Source: Spirochaetales bacterium (GTDB lineage Bacteria > Spirochaetota > Spirochaetia > SZUA-6 > JAFGRV01). Taken from it: 35,132 nt of DNA. Location: positions 1-35,132 of the forward strand of contig JAFGQK010000303.1 of the NCBI GenBank assembly GCA_016935735.1, given 5' to 3'. Shown here in pieces: positions 16,332 through 24,604 of this stretch (position 1 is the first letter of the stretch; every line of letters begins with the position of its first letter). The translations under genes and the position numbers were made by a program. Below the pieces are notes generated by a model. That model searched no databases. It was not told the DNA's origin and saw only the letters and a program-made list of their open reading frames with translations.

Positions 16332-16469
16332 GGTTCTTGCAAAAATACCATATTTACTGCAAGAACCAACCTGTACAAAGGTGGAGTATTTTTAATTCTT
16401 TTTAATATAATAAAATAAAAATACTCTAAAACCAATTGTAAAAATCACCTTGTTGAAAACGACAATTGG
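16332..16469. repeat. Three consecutive inverted repeats upstream of the M48 protease gene
   Basis: GGTTCTTGCA (16332-16341) pairs with 16358-16367, with an inner AAATA/TATTT pairing. GAGTATTTTTA (16384-16394) pairs with 16416-16426. CCAATTG (16432-16438) pairs with 16463-16469. None is followed by a T-run in the direction that would give a clear terminator. They lie between divergent genes and could be operator sites or structured leader RNA. Confidence 0.55.
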
Positions 16470-16501
16470 CTAAAGAAATAATAATGAGAATCGGAGATCG
16501 T

Positions 16502-17755
16502 ATGGAACCAAAGATTATTTTAATGTTATATATTGTTCTTTTTGTCCTGGAATACCTGTGGGAAAGATTTCTTGGTATTATAAATATGCGTTATGTACTG
16601 AGCCGGGGTGAATTGATTCCCGATTTTGTACAGGGAATCATAACACCGGAAGAATACCGGAAATCGATAAAATATACTCTTACAAAAGAAAAATTCGGTA
16701 TTATAGCAAATACAGCCTCATCGATCTTTCTCCTCCTCCTTATTTTAAGCGGATTTCTTGGTTTTATGGATTCACTCATATCCGGTTTTAAATTTGACAG
16801 GTATACATATGGTGTTATTTATATCCTGTTCATCGTCTTAATATTCAGGCTTTTTGCCCTTCCTTTTTCACTTTATGGTCAGTTCAGTATCGAAGAGCGG
16901 TTCGGTTTTAATAAAATGACCCTGGGGTTGTTTTTTGTTGATCTTTTAAAGAGTCTTGTACTCTCTGCTATTCTTTTTATCCCCCTGCTTTACCTTCTCT
17001 TCTTTTTTATGGATAAAGCAGGAAATTTCTGGTGGTTTTATGCATTCGGAATATTTACATTGGTTCAATTTTTCATTATGTTCCTCTACCCCACCGTAAT
17101 AGCCCCCCTGTTCAACAAATTCACCCCACTGGAAGAAGGAACCCTCCGGGACAGGATATTTACCCTTGCGGAAAAGCTGGGATTCAGAACAAAAGGCATT
17201 TATAAAATGGATGGGAGCAGGCGATCCGGGCATAGTAATGCATATTTTACGGGAATTGGAAAATCAAAACGGATTGTTCTTTATGATACCCTGATTGATT
17301 CCCTAAAAGAAGAGGAGCTTGTGGCTGTCCTCGCACATGAAATAGGACATGAGAAAAAGCATCATATCAAAAAAGAACTTGTCCTTTCCTTAATCGGGAG
17401 TCTGGCCGGGTTTTTTATTATAAGTCTTTTACTCCAATTCCCCCCCTTTTTTAAAGCATTCGGTTTTACCGGGCCCAGTTTTCATGCTGTTCTTATTCTC
17501 CTTATGTTCTGCTCCGGGCCTTTCACCTTTTTCATAAAGCCGGTTTTTTCCATTCTCTCACGCAAATATGAATATGAAGCAGACAGGTTTGCTGTTACAT
17601 CAACAGATGCTGCCGAAAGCCTGAAAAGTGCTCTTATTTCCCTGCATAAAAACAATTCAGGTAATCTAACCCCGCACCCTCTCTATAGTTTTTATTATTA
17701 TTCCCATCCCACACTTGCAGAAAGGGTCAGGGCGATCGAAAATGTTACACAATAG
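16502..17755 (+). CDS. M48-family (Ste24/CAAX-type) membrane metalloprotease
   Basis: The start ATG at 16502 has GGAG (16493-16496) five bases upstream, giving 417 residues. The zinc site is complete: H279 and H283 in HEIGH with catalytic E280, and E359 in YEYEADRFA. Several membrane segments precede the catalytic motif, and NAYFTGIGKSKRIVLYDTL, FSIEERFGFNK and NKFTPLEEG are typical of Ste24-like enzymes. Eukaryotic Ste24 trims prenylated proteins; the bacterial homologues are thought to be inner-membrane quality-control proteases, as CAAX prenylation is absent from most bacteria. The upstream region has three stacked inverted repeats. Confidence 0.93.
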   Translation: MEPKIILMLYIVLFVLEYLWERFLGIINMRYVLSRGELIPDFVQGIITPEEYRKSIKYTLTKEKFGIIANTASSIFLLLLILSGFLGFMDSLISGFKFDRYTYGVIYILFIVLIFRLFALPFSLYGQFSIEERFGFNKMTLGLFFVDLLKSLVLSAILFIPLLYLLFFFMDKAGNFWWFYAFGIFTLVQFFIMFLYPTVIAPLFNKFTPLEEGTLRDRIFTLAEKLGFRTKGIYKMDGSRRSGHSNAYFTGIGKSKRIVLYDTLIDSLKEEELVAVLAHEIGHEKKHHIKKELVLSLIGSLAGFFIISLLLQFPPFFKAFGFTGPSFHAVLILLMFCSGPFTFFIKPVFSILSRKYEYEADRFAVTSTDAAESLKSALISLHKNNSGNLTPHPLYSFYYYSHPTLAERVRAIENVTQ

Positions 17756-17829
17756 ATTTCATTTTTATGATTTTTTTGAATTTACTTACCAGTTAAAAGA
17801 TTATACTATCTTAAACAGGGAGTTGTCCG

Positions 17830-18735
17830 ATGATAATAAGAAAAAGAATTTGTGAAAAAGATATTACAAAAGCATTCGATATAAGGAATCAAATAGATAT
17901 ATATCTTGAATTATACGGTGAAGAAAAACCATTAATACACAAACCATATGAAAAAAAACCTGGTGAAAAGCCGGAAACCCAATCGGGGTCTAAATCTAAA
18001 ACCGAATCTGAAACAAAGTCCGAATCCGGGCAGGATAAATTTTCTGGGGTATATGAATACGGCTGGACAATCGGGATTACCGGCACTCATGAAAACTGGA
18101 TTAAAACGATGAAAAAGGATGATAATGCACTTATTATTCAACTGCTGTTTAAGACAGCAAAAACAAATTTCAGGATAAGAGAGATAGCACCTTCGCTTCT
18201 CCTGTTCAAAGAATTAAAACCGTCGCTGCTGGACAAAATCTCGAATTACTGGCAATCATTTTCACCGATTTTAGGCATCGTCGATAAAATACCGATGAAA
18301 CCCGGGAAAGACACCCTGTTGAATCTTATTCCCTCTGCACTTTCAAGCCTGAATCTTACCCAACTTTCGGCAAATGAACTACGGTGGTATGTAAAAAGTA
18401 TTTCTACACCGTCAATGGAACCGGGAATTGAATGGTGTATATCAAGAAAAGCGATAAAACGTGCAGGAAACCGGATTACCGGGAATATTACCGTGATGAT
18501 CGAAGAGTGTGAAGACAGGTCAGAGGAAAAAGATAAAGATAACGATACGCCTGAATTTTATATAGAACTCAGATCCAGATTGTTATTAAAGGATTTCTTC
18601 TTGCGGGAATACTGGCTTCCCCGGATGATATATAAAGGACAGGAAGAATATAAAGAACCGAAAGAATATAAAGAACCGGAAAAAGCATTTGAAATAAAGA
18701 TAATGCCGCAGACTCAAGATTCCCGGGTGCTTTAA
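17830..18735 (+). CDS. Unknown cytoplasmic protein with low-complexity linker and EYKEP repeat
   Basis: A 301-residue protein of unrecognised family, without signal peptide or membrane segments. Residues 36-66 are a Lys/Glu/Ser low-complexity linker (KSKTESETKSESG), then a core containing YEYGWTIGITGTHENW, LLKDFFLREYWLPRMIY and ISTPSMEPGIEWC. Near the C-terminus an 18-base tandem repeat (18643-18660, 18661-18678) encodes EEYKEP and KEYKEP. The ATG at 17830 has GGGAG at 17818-17822; a TATACT (17802-17807) upstream may be its -10, though no good -35 is visible. Function cannot be inferred. Start and coding status are well supported by the ribosome binding site and the long open frame. Confidence 0.75.
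   Translation: MIIRKRICEKDITKAFDIRNQIDIYLELYGEEKPLIHKPYEKKPGEKPETQSGSKSKTESETKSESGQDKFSGVYEYGWTIGITGTHENWIKTMKKDDNALIIQLLFKTAKTNFRIREIAPSLLLFKELKPSLLDKISNYWQSFSPILGIVDKIPMKPGKDTLLNLIPSALSSLNLTQLSANELRWYVKSISTPSMEPGIEWCISRKAIKRAGNRITGNITVMIEECEDRSEEKDKDNDTPEFYIELRSRLLLKDFFLREYWLPRMIYKGQEEYKEPKEYKEPEKAFEIKIMPQTQDSRVL
18643..18678 (+). repeat. Two-copy 18-base tandem repeat inside the unknown gene
   Basis: The copies differ only at the first base (GAAGAATATAAAGAACCG and AAAGAATATAAAGAACCG) and keep the reading frame, so the protein has two E/K-EYKEP units. Confidence 0.85.
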
Positions 18736-18799
18736 AGAATGATCAGGAATATAATGTATAATAATTACAGAAAAAGTTAAAAGAAAGGTGATACGGCAT

Positions 18800-19165
18800 A
18801 TGCAATTTTTTATTATTATAATAAGTATCTCCCTTGGGGCCGTTGGGCAGTTATTTTTAAAACTGGCTGCAATACATGCATCAGGGAGTAATCCAGATCA
18901 GGTAGTACAGTATTATTTACGCCTGTTTTTAACCCCATACACTTACCTGGGTGCGCTGTCATATGGAGTAAGCTTTTTTGTCTGGATGTTTTTGCTGAAA
19001 AAATATGACTTGAGTTTCTTAAGGCCGCTCGTCGGATTCGGGTATATTGTTACTTCGATTCTTGCATGGATTGTTTTAAAAGAAAAAATTACTGTTGTAA
19101 GATGGATCGGAATCGGGCTTATTGCTTCAGGGGTTTACCTGGTGGGAATTACGATAAAAACCTAA
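18800..19165 (+). CDS. Small EamA/SMR-like four-helix membrane protein
   Basis: Choosing the ATG at 18800, which follows AGGTGAT (18786-18792), gives 121 residues with four membrane segments (about 2-22, 43-63, 68-90 and 95-117). Motifs include SLGAVGQLFLKLAA, near-universal in the EamA/SMR superfamily, and LGALSYGVSFFVWMFLLKKYDLSFLRPL followed by WIVLKEKITVVRWIGIGLI. Half-size EamA proteins act as dimers; relatives include multidrug exporters and the undecaprenyl-phosphate-aminoarabinose flippases ArnE/ArnF. Which substrate it carries cannot be told. The stop codon is inside a bidirectional terminator. Confidence 0.85.
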   Translation: MQFFIIIISISLGAVGQLFLKLAAIHASGSNPDQVVQYYLRLFLTPYTYLGALSYGVSFFVWMFLLKKYDLSFLRPLVGFGYIVTSILAWIVLKEKITVVRWIGIGLIASGVYLVGITIKT

Positions 19166-19185
19166 GTATTTATTACTTAGGTTTT
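19157..19185. terminator. Bidirectional terminator between convergent genes
   Basis: A twelve-base-pair stem (19157-19168 with 19174-19185) and a five-base loop lie between the convergent EamA-like and GH141-like genes. The plus-strand tail is TTTTATTC and the minus-strand tail TTTTTATCG. It overlaps the stop codons of both genes (19163-19165 and 19184-19186). Confidence 0.85.
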
Positions 19186-22100
19186 ATTCATAATAATAAT
19201 ACCGCTTTTTATTGTTCCTGAACTTTTTGAAAAGAATTACACCTATTATCCCTGCTGCGATAATAATAATTACAAGAATAATAATATGAAGAAAGCCCGG
19301 CCTGGTGGTATCCTCTCCCCCTTTCTGTGAAGTATTCCCGAAAAGCCATGACCAGGTATTGGTAGATGCAGTATTCGTCGCTTTGTCTCCTTTTTCCTTT
19401 TTATCGTTTTTGTCGTTTCCTTTTTTATCCGGGGGATTTGTGGGGCCTGTCACCGGTTTCCCGTCTTCTCCGATAACGACTTCCCCGGAATCAGACCGGT
19501 TATTTTTTTTCTCTTTTCCATTCTCTCCTTTATTCTTTTCTGCTGTAGTACCTTTTTCCTTATGAATTCTTTCTATGTATTCGACCAGGGTCTCACCTTC
19601 GTGTGTATCTTCTTTTTTCCCCTCAAGAAATTTATAGATTTCATCCCTGGAAGCATGTGCAAATACCGTTGACAGATCATCCGGATTACCATTTCCATTA
19701 TCATCATCATCATATTGTTCATTATTATCATCATTGTCATTCTCATCCCAATCAAAGGGATCGGTTTCATCCGTGATATTTTCGTCCGATGAATCATCGT
19801 CATCATCCTGGCTTTCTTCCTCTGTCAGGATGGTAACAACCACACTGCCTTCTGCCCAGGGACCATCTGTTGAATAAGCTGTTATCGTGATTGTATGATC
19901 TCCCGTATCCTCGAATACCCAATCCAGTAAGTATTGTTCATTTAAGCCTGCAATCATATTTCCATCAATAGAAATTTCAAGATAAACCCCGCTAAGATTT
20001 GCTTTTACTACCTTTGCTTCTATGTGAACCGGTGTCCCGGTGACATATTGTGACATGTTTTGGGGGCTTATAATTCTTAAGGAAGGAGATTGCGGTAAAG
20101 GACGCATTGCCAGTCTCTTTATTTCATCTTCCCGTAATGCCCTCCTGTAATAATAGACTTCATCCAGGTATCCTTTAAAAAAATAATTCACTGAATTAAA
20201 AGGCTTGATTCCCCCGATCATGAAATTAGAATCTGATTTCCCGTAATCCGATGTCCGGGCATCGACTGTAGCCGACACCTCGCCATTGATGTAGATTAAA
20301 AGCTGTTCCCCTGTTGCTACGGTGGCAATATGAGTCCATTCATCTGTCATAATATCTTCCGGGGCAAAGGTCGTATAGTTATTTGTAAGGGTCCACACTG
20401 CTATTTTCCCCGTTTCATTAAAGCTGGAAATGAATGCCCCGTATTGTCCCATAATACCGGTAAAGGGTTTTAAAGCCGTGGCTTTCATCCAGTATGCAAC
20501 AGTAAATGCGGACAACCCGTTTGCCAGCGGATGCTCTGTTTCCACATTCCCACTTCCGTCAAAAAACAGGCAGCTCCCGTATATTCCTTCCTCTTCCCAA
20601 TCGACAAAATTAATGTTCCCGTTATTATTGTTCCCGGATGAATCATGAGCGATAAGCCCTGACGCTTCATCAAAGTCCCAGTATGCCAGGAGATCTGACT
20701 GGGCTTCCAGAACATTAACCATAATGGTTTTAGAATTTTCATCATACTCGTTATCTATCGCTTTTACAGTAAGAAGATGTGTACCGGGGGTAACACCGGC
20801 CCAGATAAACTCATAGGGCGGTTCATAAGCCATCCCTATATGATATTCCTGGGTATACACCTCTACACTCTCAACAAAACCATCCAGGTCGGTTGCATTC
20901 ACTATGATTGATATATCAAGGGGACCATCATAACTCGAATTCGCCGGGGGATTGAGAATTTCCACCGTGGGGCGGAGATTTTCGCCCTTGCTTGCAATGG
21001 ATTTGAGTTCAGTTTCCCCAATTGCATAGCTGTAAAGCCGGACATCATCTATCGCACCGGTAAAGTTGGTGTCCCCGGGGCTGAAAATGCCCCCGCCACT
21101 ATTAAATGGAGAATCCGATCTCCCGTAATCGCTGACAGCCTGGGTGGAATTTCCGATCAGCGAACCATCAAAATAAAGCCGCATGCCGCTTTGATTACCG
21201 ATAACTGCCAGATGATGCCATGTATTCAACTGGCCGGGATACTTGACTTCGATTCCTCCCTTCCCGATGGTATACACCTGGAGTATCAGGTCATTTGAAA
21301 AACCAAGGCTTACCACCCCTGCCTGGCCAAAGAACCCGACTTTGGTTCCCCCTTCTTCGGGTTTTATCCACCCGGCCATGGTGAATTGTGAAAGCACATT
21401 CATCAGGGGGATGTTGGTGGTAATATATGCAGTGCCGTCAAAGTATAATGCACCCCCGCCTTTTACACCATAGATTTCCCCGGCATTGTATGGTGTCCCG
21501 TGATGTTCCTTGCCTGAAATATCCTGGACCACTCCCCCTACCACCGAGTCCATTGGCCAGTGTCCGATAAGCAAATTTTCCGCAGTTACCCATATGAATA
21601 CGGCAGTATCCTGCTTCATCCCTGCATTGTTTTCGGCAATCGCCGTTATAAGATAATCTCCCGGCTGTACATTTTCCCAGGTGTATTCCAGAGAATTTGC
21701 AGGAACCGTGGTAAGATGCTGGTTATTTGCCCTTATTTCAATAAAATGGATTCCACTGGATAAATCTTCTGCCGTTACCCGTATATCAATATTACACGGC
21801 CCCTGGAATTTCTGGTTTTCAGACGGTTCAAGAATCTGGACGTCCGGTGGGTTGGAAAGAATATTCTTTACATAAATCTGTACCGCTTCTTCATCCCTGC
21901 TTGAATCATTATCCTCTGCAACTACCTTTAAAAGATAAGATCCTTCGGGGACATTCTGCCAGTTAAATGAAAAATAGGAATCGCCTGTTTCATAAAGCAG
22001 CTTTTCATTTGCATAAAGCCACATTTTTACCACACTTCCATCCGAATCCTCTGCTCTTGCAGTAATGGTGATATTGGAATTGATGGGGAATTCCTGATTA

Positions 22101-24304
22101 TTCCTGGGTGTTTCAAAAACAATATGCGGTGATAGATTGATTCCCGTATCCTGTTCTTTCGGAATCTGGGCGTAAAAACGGAACCAGTCTACCTGGACAG
22201 GGCACATACTCCCACTGAAACGCAGATAAACATCATATAATCCGGCAACAGTTTCGATGGAGGATTTATCAATGATATATGAAGTAATCCCTCCTGTTCC
22301 GTTTATTGGAATGGTGCAGAGGGAGAGAGAACCGTATTTATTCTGAGCCCTTATCTCAATTTCCCTATCGGTACCTGTACCAAAAGAGGCATTGCAGGAA
22401 AGCTTTATTTCTACTTTCTTTAAGGAACTGTCAAAGTAAACGGATCCGTACCTTGTGTAATTTCCGCTTGACGATGACCGTATGGTGGTAACCCGGTTTG
22501 CTATTCCCAAAGCAGTGTTATAATCTTCCGCTTCTATTGCATCCCGGGCGTACCTGTGGGCAAAAGATGATTCGATTCCGATGCTATCCTGGTTTATGTT
22601 GGTAAATCCCAGGTCCAATACAGGTGACCCGGTCTTTACCTTATAATAGTGGGATTCCGGTTCTTCAAACTCCGGATCCTCGTCTATTATCGACTGCCTG
22701 TCATATCCGATGGTATAAATTTTCCGCCAGTCAGAAATATCACAGATAAGGGTGGGTGTCTTTACCTGGTATATGCTACCGGAATGATACATAAAGTTAT
22801 TATTGGATTCCCGGAAATTGGGATTATTCCATTCGTCAAATACATAGAAATATCTTCCGTTTTTCTTATAAAAGATATTTTGTGTTATTTCGGGATTCCG
22901 GGCGTGGCTGCTCGAAGCATCGAACCCGAGTCCGCCATATGTACCGTAATTCGAGAAAATATTGTTTTTTATCGTACAGTTATTGCCGGAAAGAAAAATC
23001 GCCCGCCCTTTACTGTTCGATCCCACCATCGTGTGAACGATATTGTTCTCTATGAGAGCATTTGATGTGGATTCACCAACATAAATTCCGGCAGGAATAA
23101 GGGCGGAATTCTGTATATAGATATCATGAATACAATTATTGGAAATACTATTGTTCGATCCTGCCTGGAAAAGATAGATTCCCCCGCCTTGTGTAACAGG
23201 GGTCACTCTTGAAACATCATTATTTCTTACCAGATTATAACTTGCATCAGGGCCATTGATGATAATCCCGTTCCCGGAAATGTACCTTATCCTGTTCTTT
23301 TCTATTATATTATTTCTGCTCTGGATTATCCGGATACCCGATCCGGATGATGATTTATACGCCCCGGATATGATGAAATTTCCCGAAAGAGTATTATTAC
23401 TGCTTGCATCAGAAGGTCCTTCCCCGGATAAATATCCCCGTAATGAAACGCCATGAAAATTAAAATCATCTATCCGGTTATTCCGTATTTTAATATTTCT
23501 GGCATATTTATCCACCACAATACCTGACACACCGGCACCAATAAGCTCGCATGAATCAACAGTGATATTTTCTGCGTTTTCCATATGAATAAGACCGGTT
23601 TCATCATAAAAGCTGGTAATACCACTGGACTTAAATCTGGTTCCAACGATGATAAGATCATGAAAACTTATGTTTTCTACCGGAGAACTTCCTGAACTTC
23701 CCTTTAGTTTTATAATGGTTTCTGTTTCCGGGAAAAAAATACACTGGTTAGAGACAGGATTATTCCTGGGGTAATAGTAAAGAATTCCGGTATCACCATC
23801 ATAATAGTACTTACCCGGGCAATCGAGTTTGAATATCATTTCATTTAACGAAAGGCTTCCCGGATTAAGAACCGCGATTCCCCTGTCCCTGTTTTCAAAA
23901 AAAGCGGATGTATCCCTGAACCCCACATTGGTAGACCATATCATTCCATCATAATTATTCCATGCAGTAATTTTAAGACCACCGGCAATAAAAACGTCAT
24001 CTTCACCATAGTTTTCATAAGTCACCCTGTTTCCGGTGGGATTCGAATCCGGCTCTGTAAATTCTATAGGGGTATCTATATAATACATTCCTTCCCTGAA
24101 AAAAACAGTAATATCTTCTGAAATACCGCCGCCTATAATCGTTCGCACCCTTTTTCTGGCACCATCAAAGGTTTGAAGCGGATTGTCTATAGCCCCGGTA
24201 TTTGTATCATTTCCGGTAGGTGAAACATATAAATCGAGGGAGAATACATGATAATAAAAGAGATTAAATAGTATTACGATTAAAAATATGGTTTTATTTT
24301 TCAT
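19184..24304 (-). CDS. Giant surface glycosidase-like protein: GH141-type beta-helix, CBM6-like, Ig-like and LamG domains, C-terminal anchor
   Basis: The protein has 1706 residues. A signal peptide (about 1-22) leads into a right-handed beta-helix domain (about 24-590). That domain begins LYVSPTGNDTNTG and has GMYYIDTPIEF, DDVFIAGGLKITAW and a long run of parallel-beta-helix turns; its end (ESHYYKVKTGSPVLDLGF) matches the GH141 family (xylanase and alpha-fucosidase activities). A CBM6-like module follows (about 590-722, EAEDYNT, VDWFRFYA). Four bacterial Ig-like domains (about 726, 820, 1113 and 1408) alternate with two LamG domains (about 910-1105 and 1205-1395). An Asp/Asn-rich stretch and a Lys/Glu-rich region precede a single membrane segment (about 1673-1693) and basic tail, so it is probably displayed on the cell surface. 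The enzyme substrate is uncertain. No SD precedes its ATG. Confidence 0.82.
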   Translation of the reverse strand: MKNKTIFLIVILFNLFYYHVFSLDLYVSPTGNDTNTGAIDNPLQTFDGARKRVRTIIGGGISEDITVFFREGMYYIDTPIEFTEPDSNPTGNRVTYENYGEDDVFIAGGLKITAWNNYDGMIWSTNVGFRDTSAFFENRDRGIAVLNPGSLSLNEMIFKLDCPGKYYYDGDTGILYYYPRNNPVSNQCIFFPETETIIKLKGSSGSSPVENISFHDLIIVGTRFKSSGITSFYDETGLIHMENAENITVDSCELIGAGVSGIVVDKYARNIKIRNNRIDDFNFHGVSLRGYLSGEGPSDASSNNTLSGNFIISGAYKSSSGSGIRIIQSRNNIIEKNRIRYISGNGIIINGPDASYNLVRNNDVSRVTPVTQGGGIYLFQAGSNNSISNNCIHDIYIQNSALIPAGIYVGESTSNALIENNIVHTMVGSNSKGRAIFLSGNNCTIKNNIFSNYGTYGGLGFDASSSHARNPEITQNIFYKKNGRYFYVFDEWNNPNFRESNNNFMYHSGSIYQVKTPTLICDISDWRKIYTIGYDRQSIIDEDPEFEEPESHYYKVKTGSPVLDLGFTNINQDSIGIESSFAHRYARDAIEAEDYNTALGIANRVTTIRSSSSGNYTRYGSVYFDSSLKKVEIKLSCNASFGTGTDREIEIRAQNKYGSLSLCTIPINGTGGITSYIIDKSSIETVAGLYDVYLRFSGSMCPVQVDWFRFYAQIPKEQDTGINLSPHIVFETPRNNQEFPINSNITITARAEDSDGSVVKMWLYANEKLLYETGDSYFSFNWQNVPEGSYLLKVVAEDNDSSRDEEAVQIYVKNILSNPPDVQILEPSENQKFQGPCNIDIRVTAEDLSSGIHFIEIRANNQHLTTVPANSLEYTWENVQPGDYLITAIAENNAGMKQDTAVFIWVTAENLLIGHWPMDSVVGGVVQDISGKEHHGTPYNAGEIYGVKGGGALYFDGTAYITTNIPLMNVLSQFTMAGWIKPEEGGTKVGFFGQAGVVSLGFSNDLILQVYTIGKGGIEVKYPGQLNTWHHLAVIGNQSGMRLYFDGSLIGNSTQAVSDYGRSDSPFNSGGGIFSPGDTNFTGAIDDVRLYSYAIGETELKSIASKGENLRPTVEILNPPANSSYDGPLDISIIVNATDLDGFVESVEVYTQEYHIGMAYEPPYEFIWAGVTPGTHLLTVKAIDNEYDENSKTIMVNVLEAQSDLLAYWDFDEASGLIAHDSSGNNNNGNINFVDWEEEGIYGSCLFFDGSGNVETEHPLANGLSAFTVAYWMKATALKPFTGIMGQYGAFISSFNETGKIAVWTLTNNYTTFAPEDIMTDEWTHIATVATGEQLLIYINGEVSATVDARTSDYGKSDSNFMIGGIKPFNSVNYFFKGYLDEVYYYRRALREDEIKRLAMRPLPQSPSLRIISPQNMSQYVTGTPVHIEAKVVKANLSGVYLEISIDGNMIAGLNEQYLLDWVFEDTGDHTITITAYSTDGPWAEGSVVVTILTEEESQDDDDDSSDENITDETDPFDWDENDNDDNNEQYDDDDNGNGNPDDLSTVFAHASRDEIYKFLEGKKEDTHEGETLVEYIERIHKEKGTTAEKNKGENGKEKKNNRSDSGEVVIGEDGKPVTGPTNPPDKKGNDKNDKKEKGDKATNTASTNTWSWLFGNTSQKGGEDTTRPGFLHIIILVIIIIAAGIIGVILFKKFRNNKKRYYYYE

Positions 24305-24324
24305 TTTTTGCTTTTACACTTTAT

Positions 24325-24353
24325 ACATTACCATGAATAGCGGAAAAAGTCAA
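24325..24353 (-). promoter_or_regulatory. Promoter of the giant surface protein gene
   Basis: On the minus strand TTGACT (24353-24348) and TAATGT (24330-24325) are 17 bases apart. The -10 lies 20 bases from the ATG at 24304, so the predicted leader is only about 13 bases. It has A-rich sequence but no SD. Confidence 0.5.
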
Positions 24354-24488
24354 ATATATGTTGGGTGTAATTTTATGACCGGCTTTTTTGGTTCCTTTAA
24401 TGTACCGGACAAAGGTAAAGAACTGCCTGTTTCTGTGTGACAGAATTTCAAATTATTTCTTAAAAAAAAAAAGAAAATAAAAAAGTGA

Positions 24489-24517
24489 TTGAAGAAATTA
24501 TAATAAAGGTATATAAT
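24489..24517 (+). promoter_or_regulatory. Near-consensus promoter of the predicted small RNA
   Basis: TTGAAG (24489-24494) and a perfect TATAAT (24512-24517) are separated by exactly 17 bases. No protein-coding gene follows on the plus strand. A terminator starts 38 bases downstream of the -10. Confidence 0.65.
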
Positions 24518-24523
24518 CGCTCC

Positions 24524-24604
24524 AACGAAAGTTACAGGTAATTAAAAACCTTTTGTCCTGTGTTCCGGGTTCCTCCCCCTTTTCCTGGACGCAGGACTTT
24601 TTTT
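24524..24604 (+). ncRNA. Predicted small regulatory RNA (about 81 bases)
   Basis: This plus-strand transcript would start about seven bases after the -10 at 24512-24517 and end at a seven-T run. It contains no open frame with a ribosome binding site. A small 5' hairpin is possible (AGGT 24536-24539 with ACCT 24548-24551). The 3' hairpin has an outer stem (24555-24562 with 24590-24597, one G-U) and an inner stem of six pairs. Its loop, TTCCTCCCCCTTTT (24570-24583), is entirely pyrimidine and contains UUCCUCC, complementary to the GGAGGAA in several ribosome binding sites of this window. That resembles C-rich-loop riboregulators in other bacteria. Only the promoter and terminator are seen; an RNA product is inferred. 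Confidence 0.5.
24555..24604 (+). terminator. Intrinsic terminator of the small RNA
   Basis: A stem of eight outer and about six inner pairs with one bulged base closes a 14-base pyrimidine loop and is followed by seven T residues (24598-24604). On the minus strand the same hairpin is followed by AAAAGGTTTTT, so it suits plus-strand transcription better, although it may also end the minus-strand DUF362 gene. Confidence 0.7.

Noticed and set aside
19184-19300. Sortase or type IX sorting signal at the end of the giant protein
   Set aside because: There is no LPxTG-type motif before the helix and no type IX C-terminal domain; a plain transmembrane helix with basic tail is what the sequence shows.
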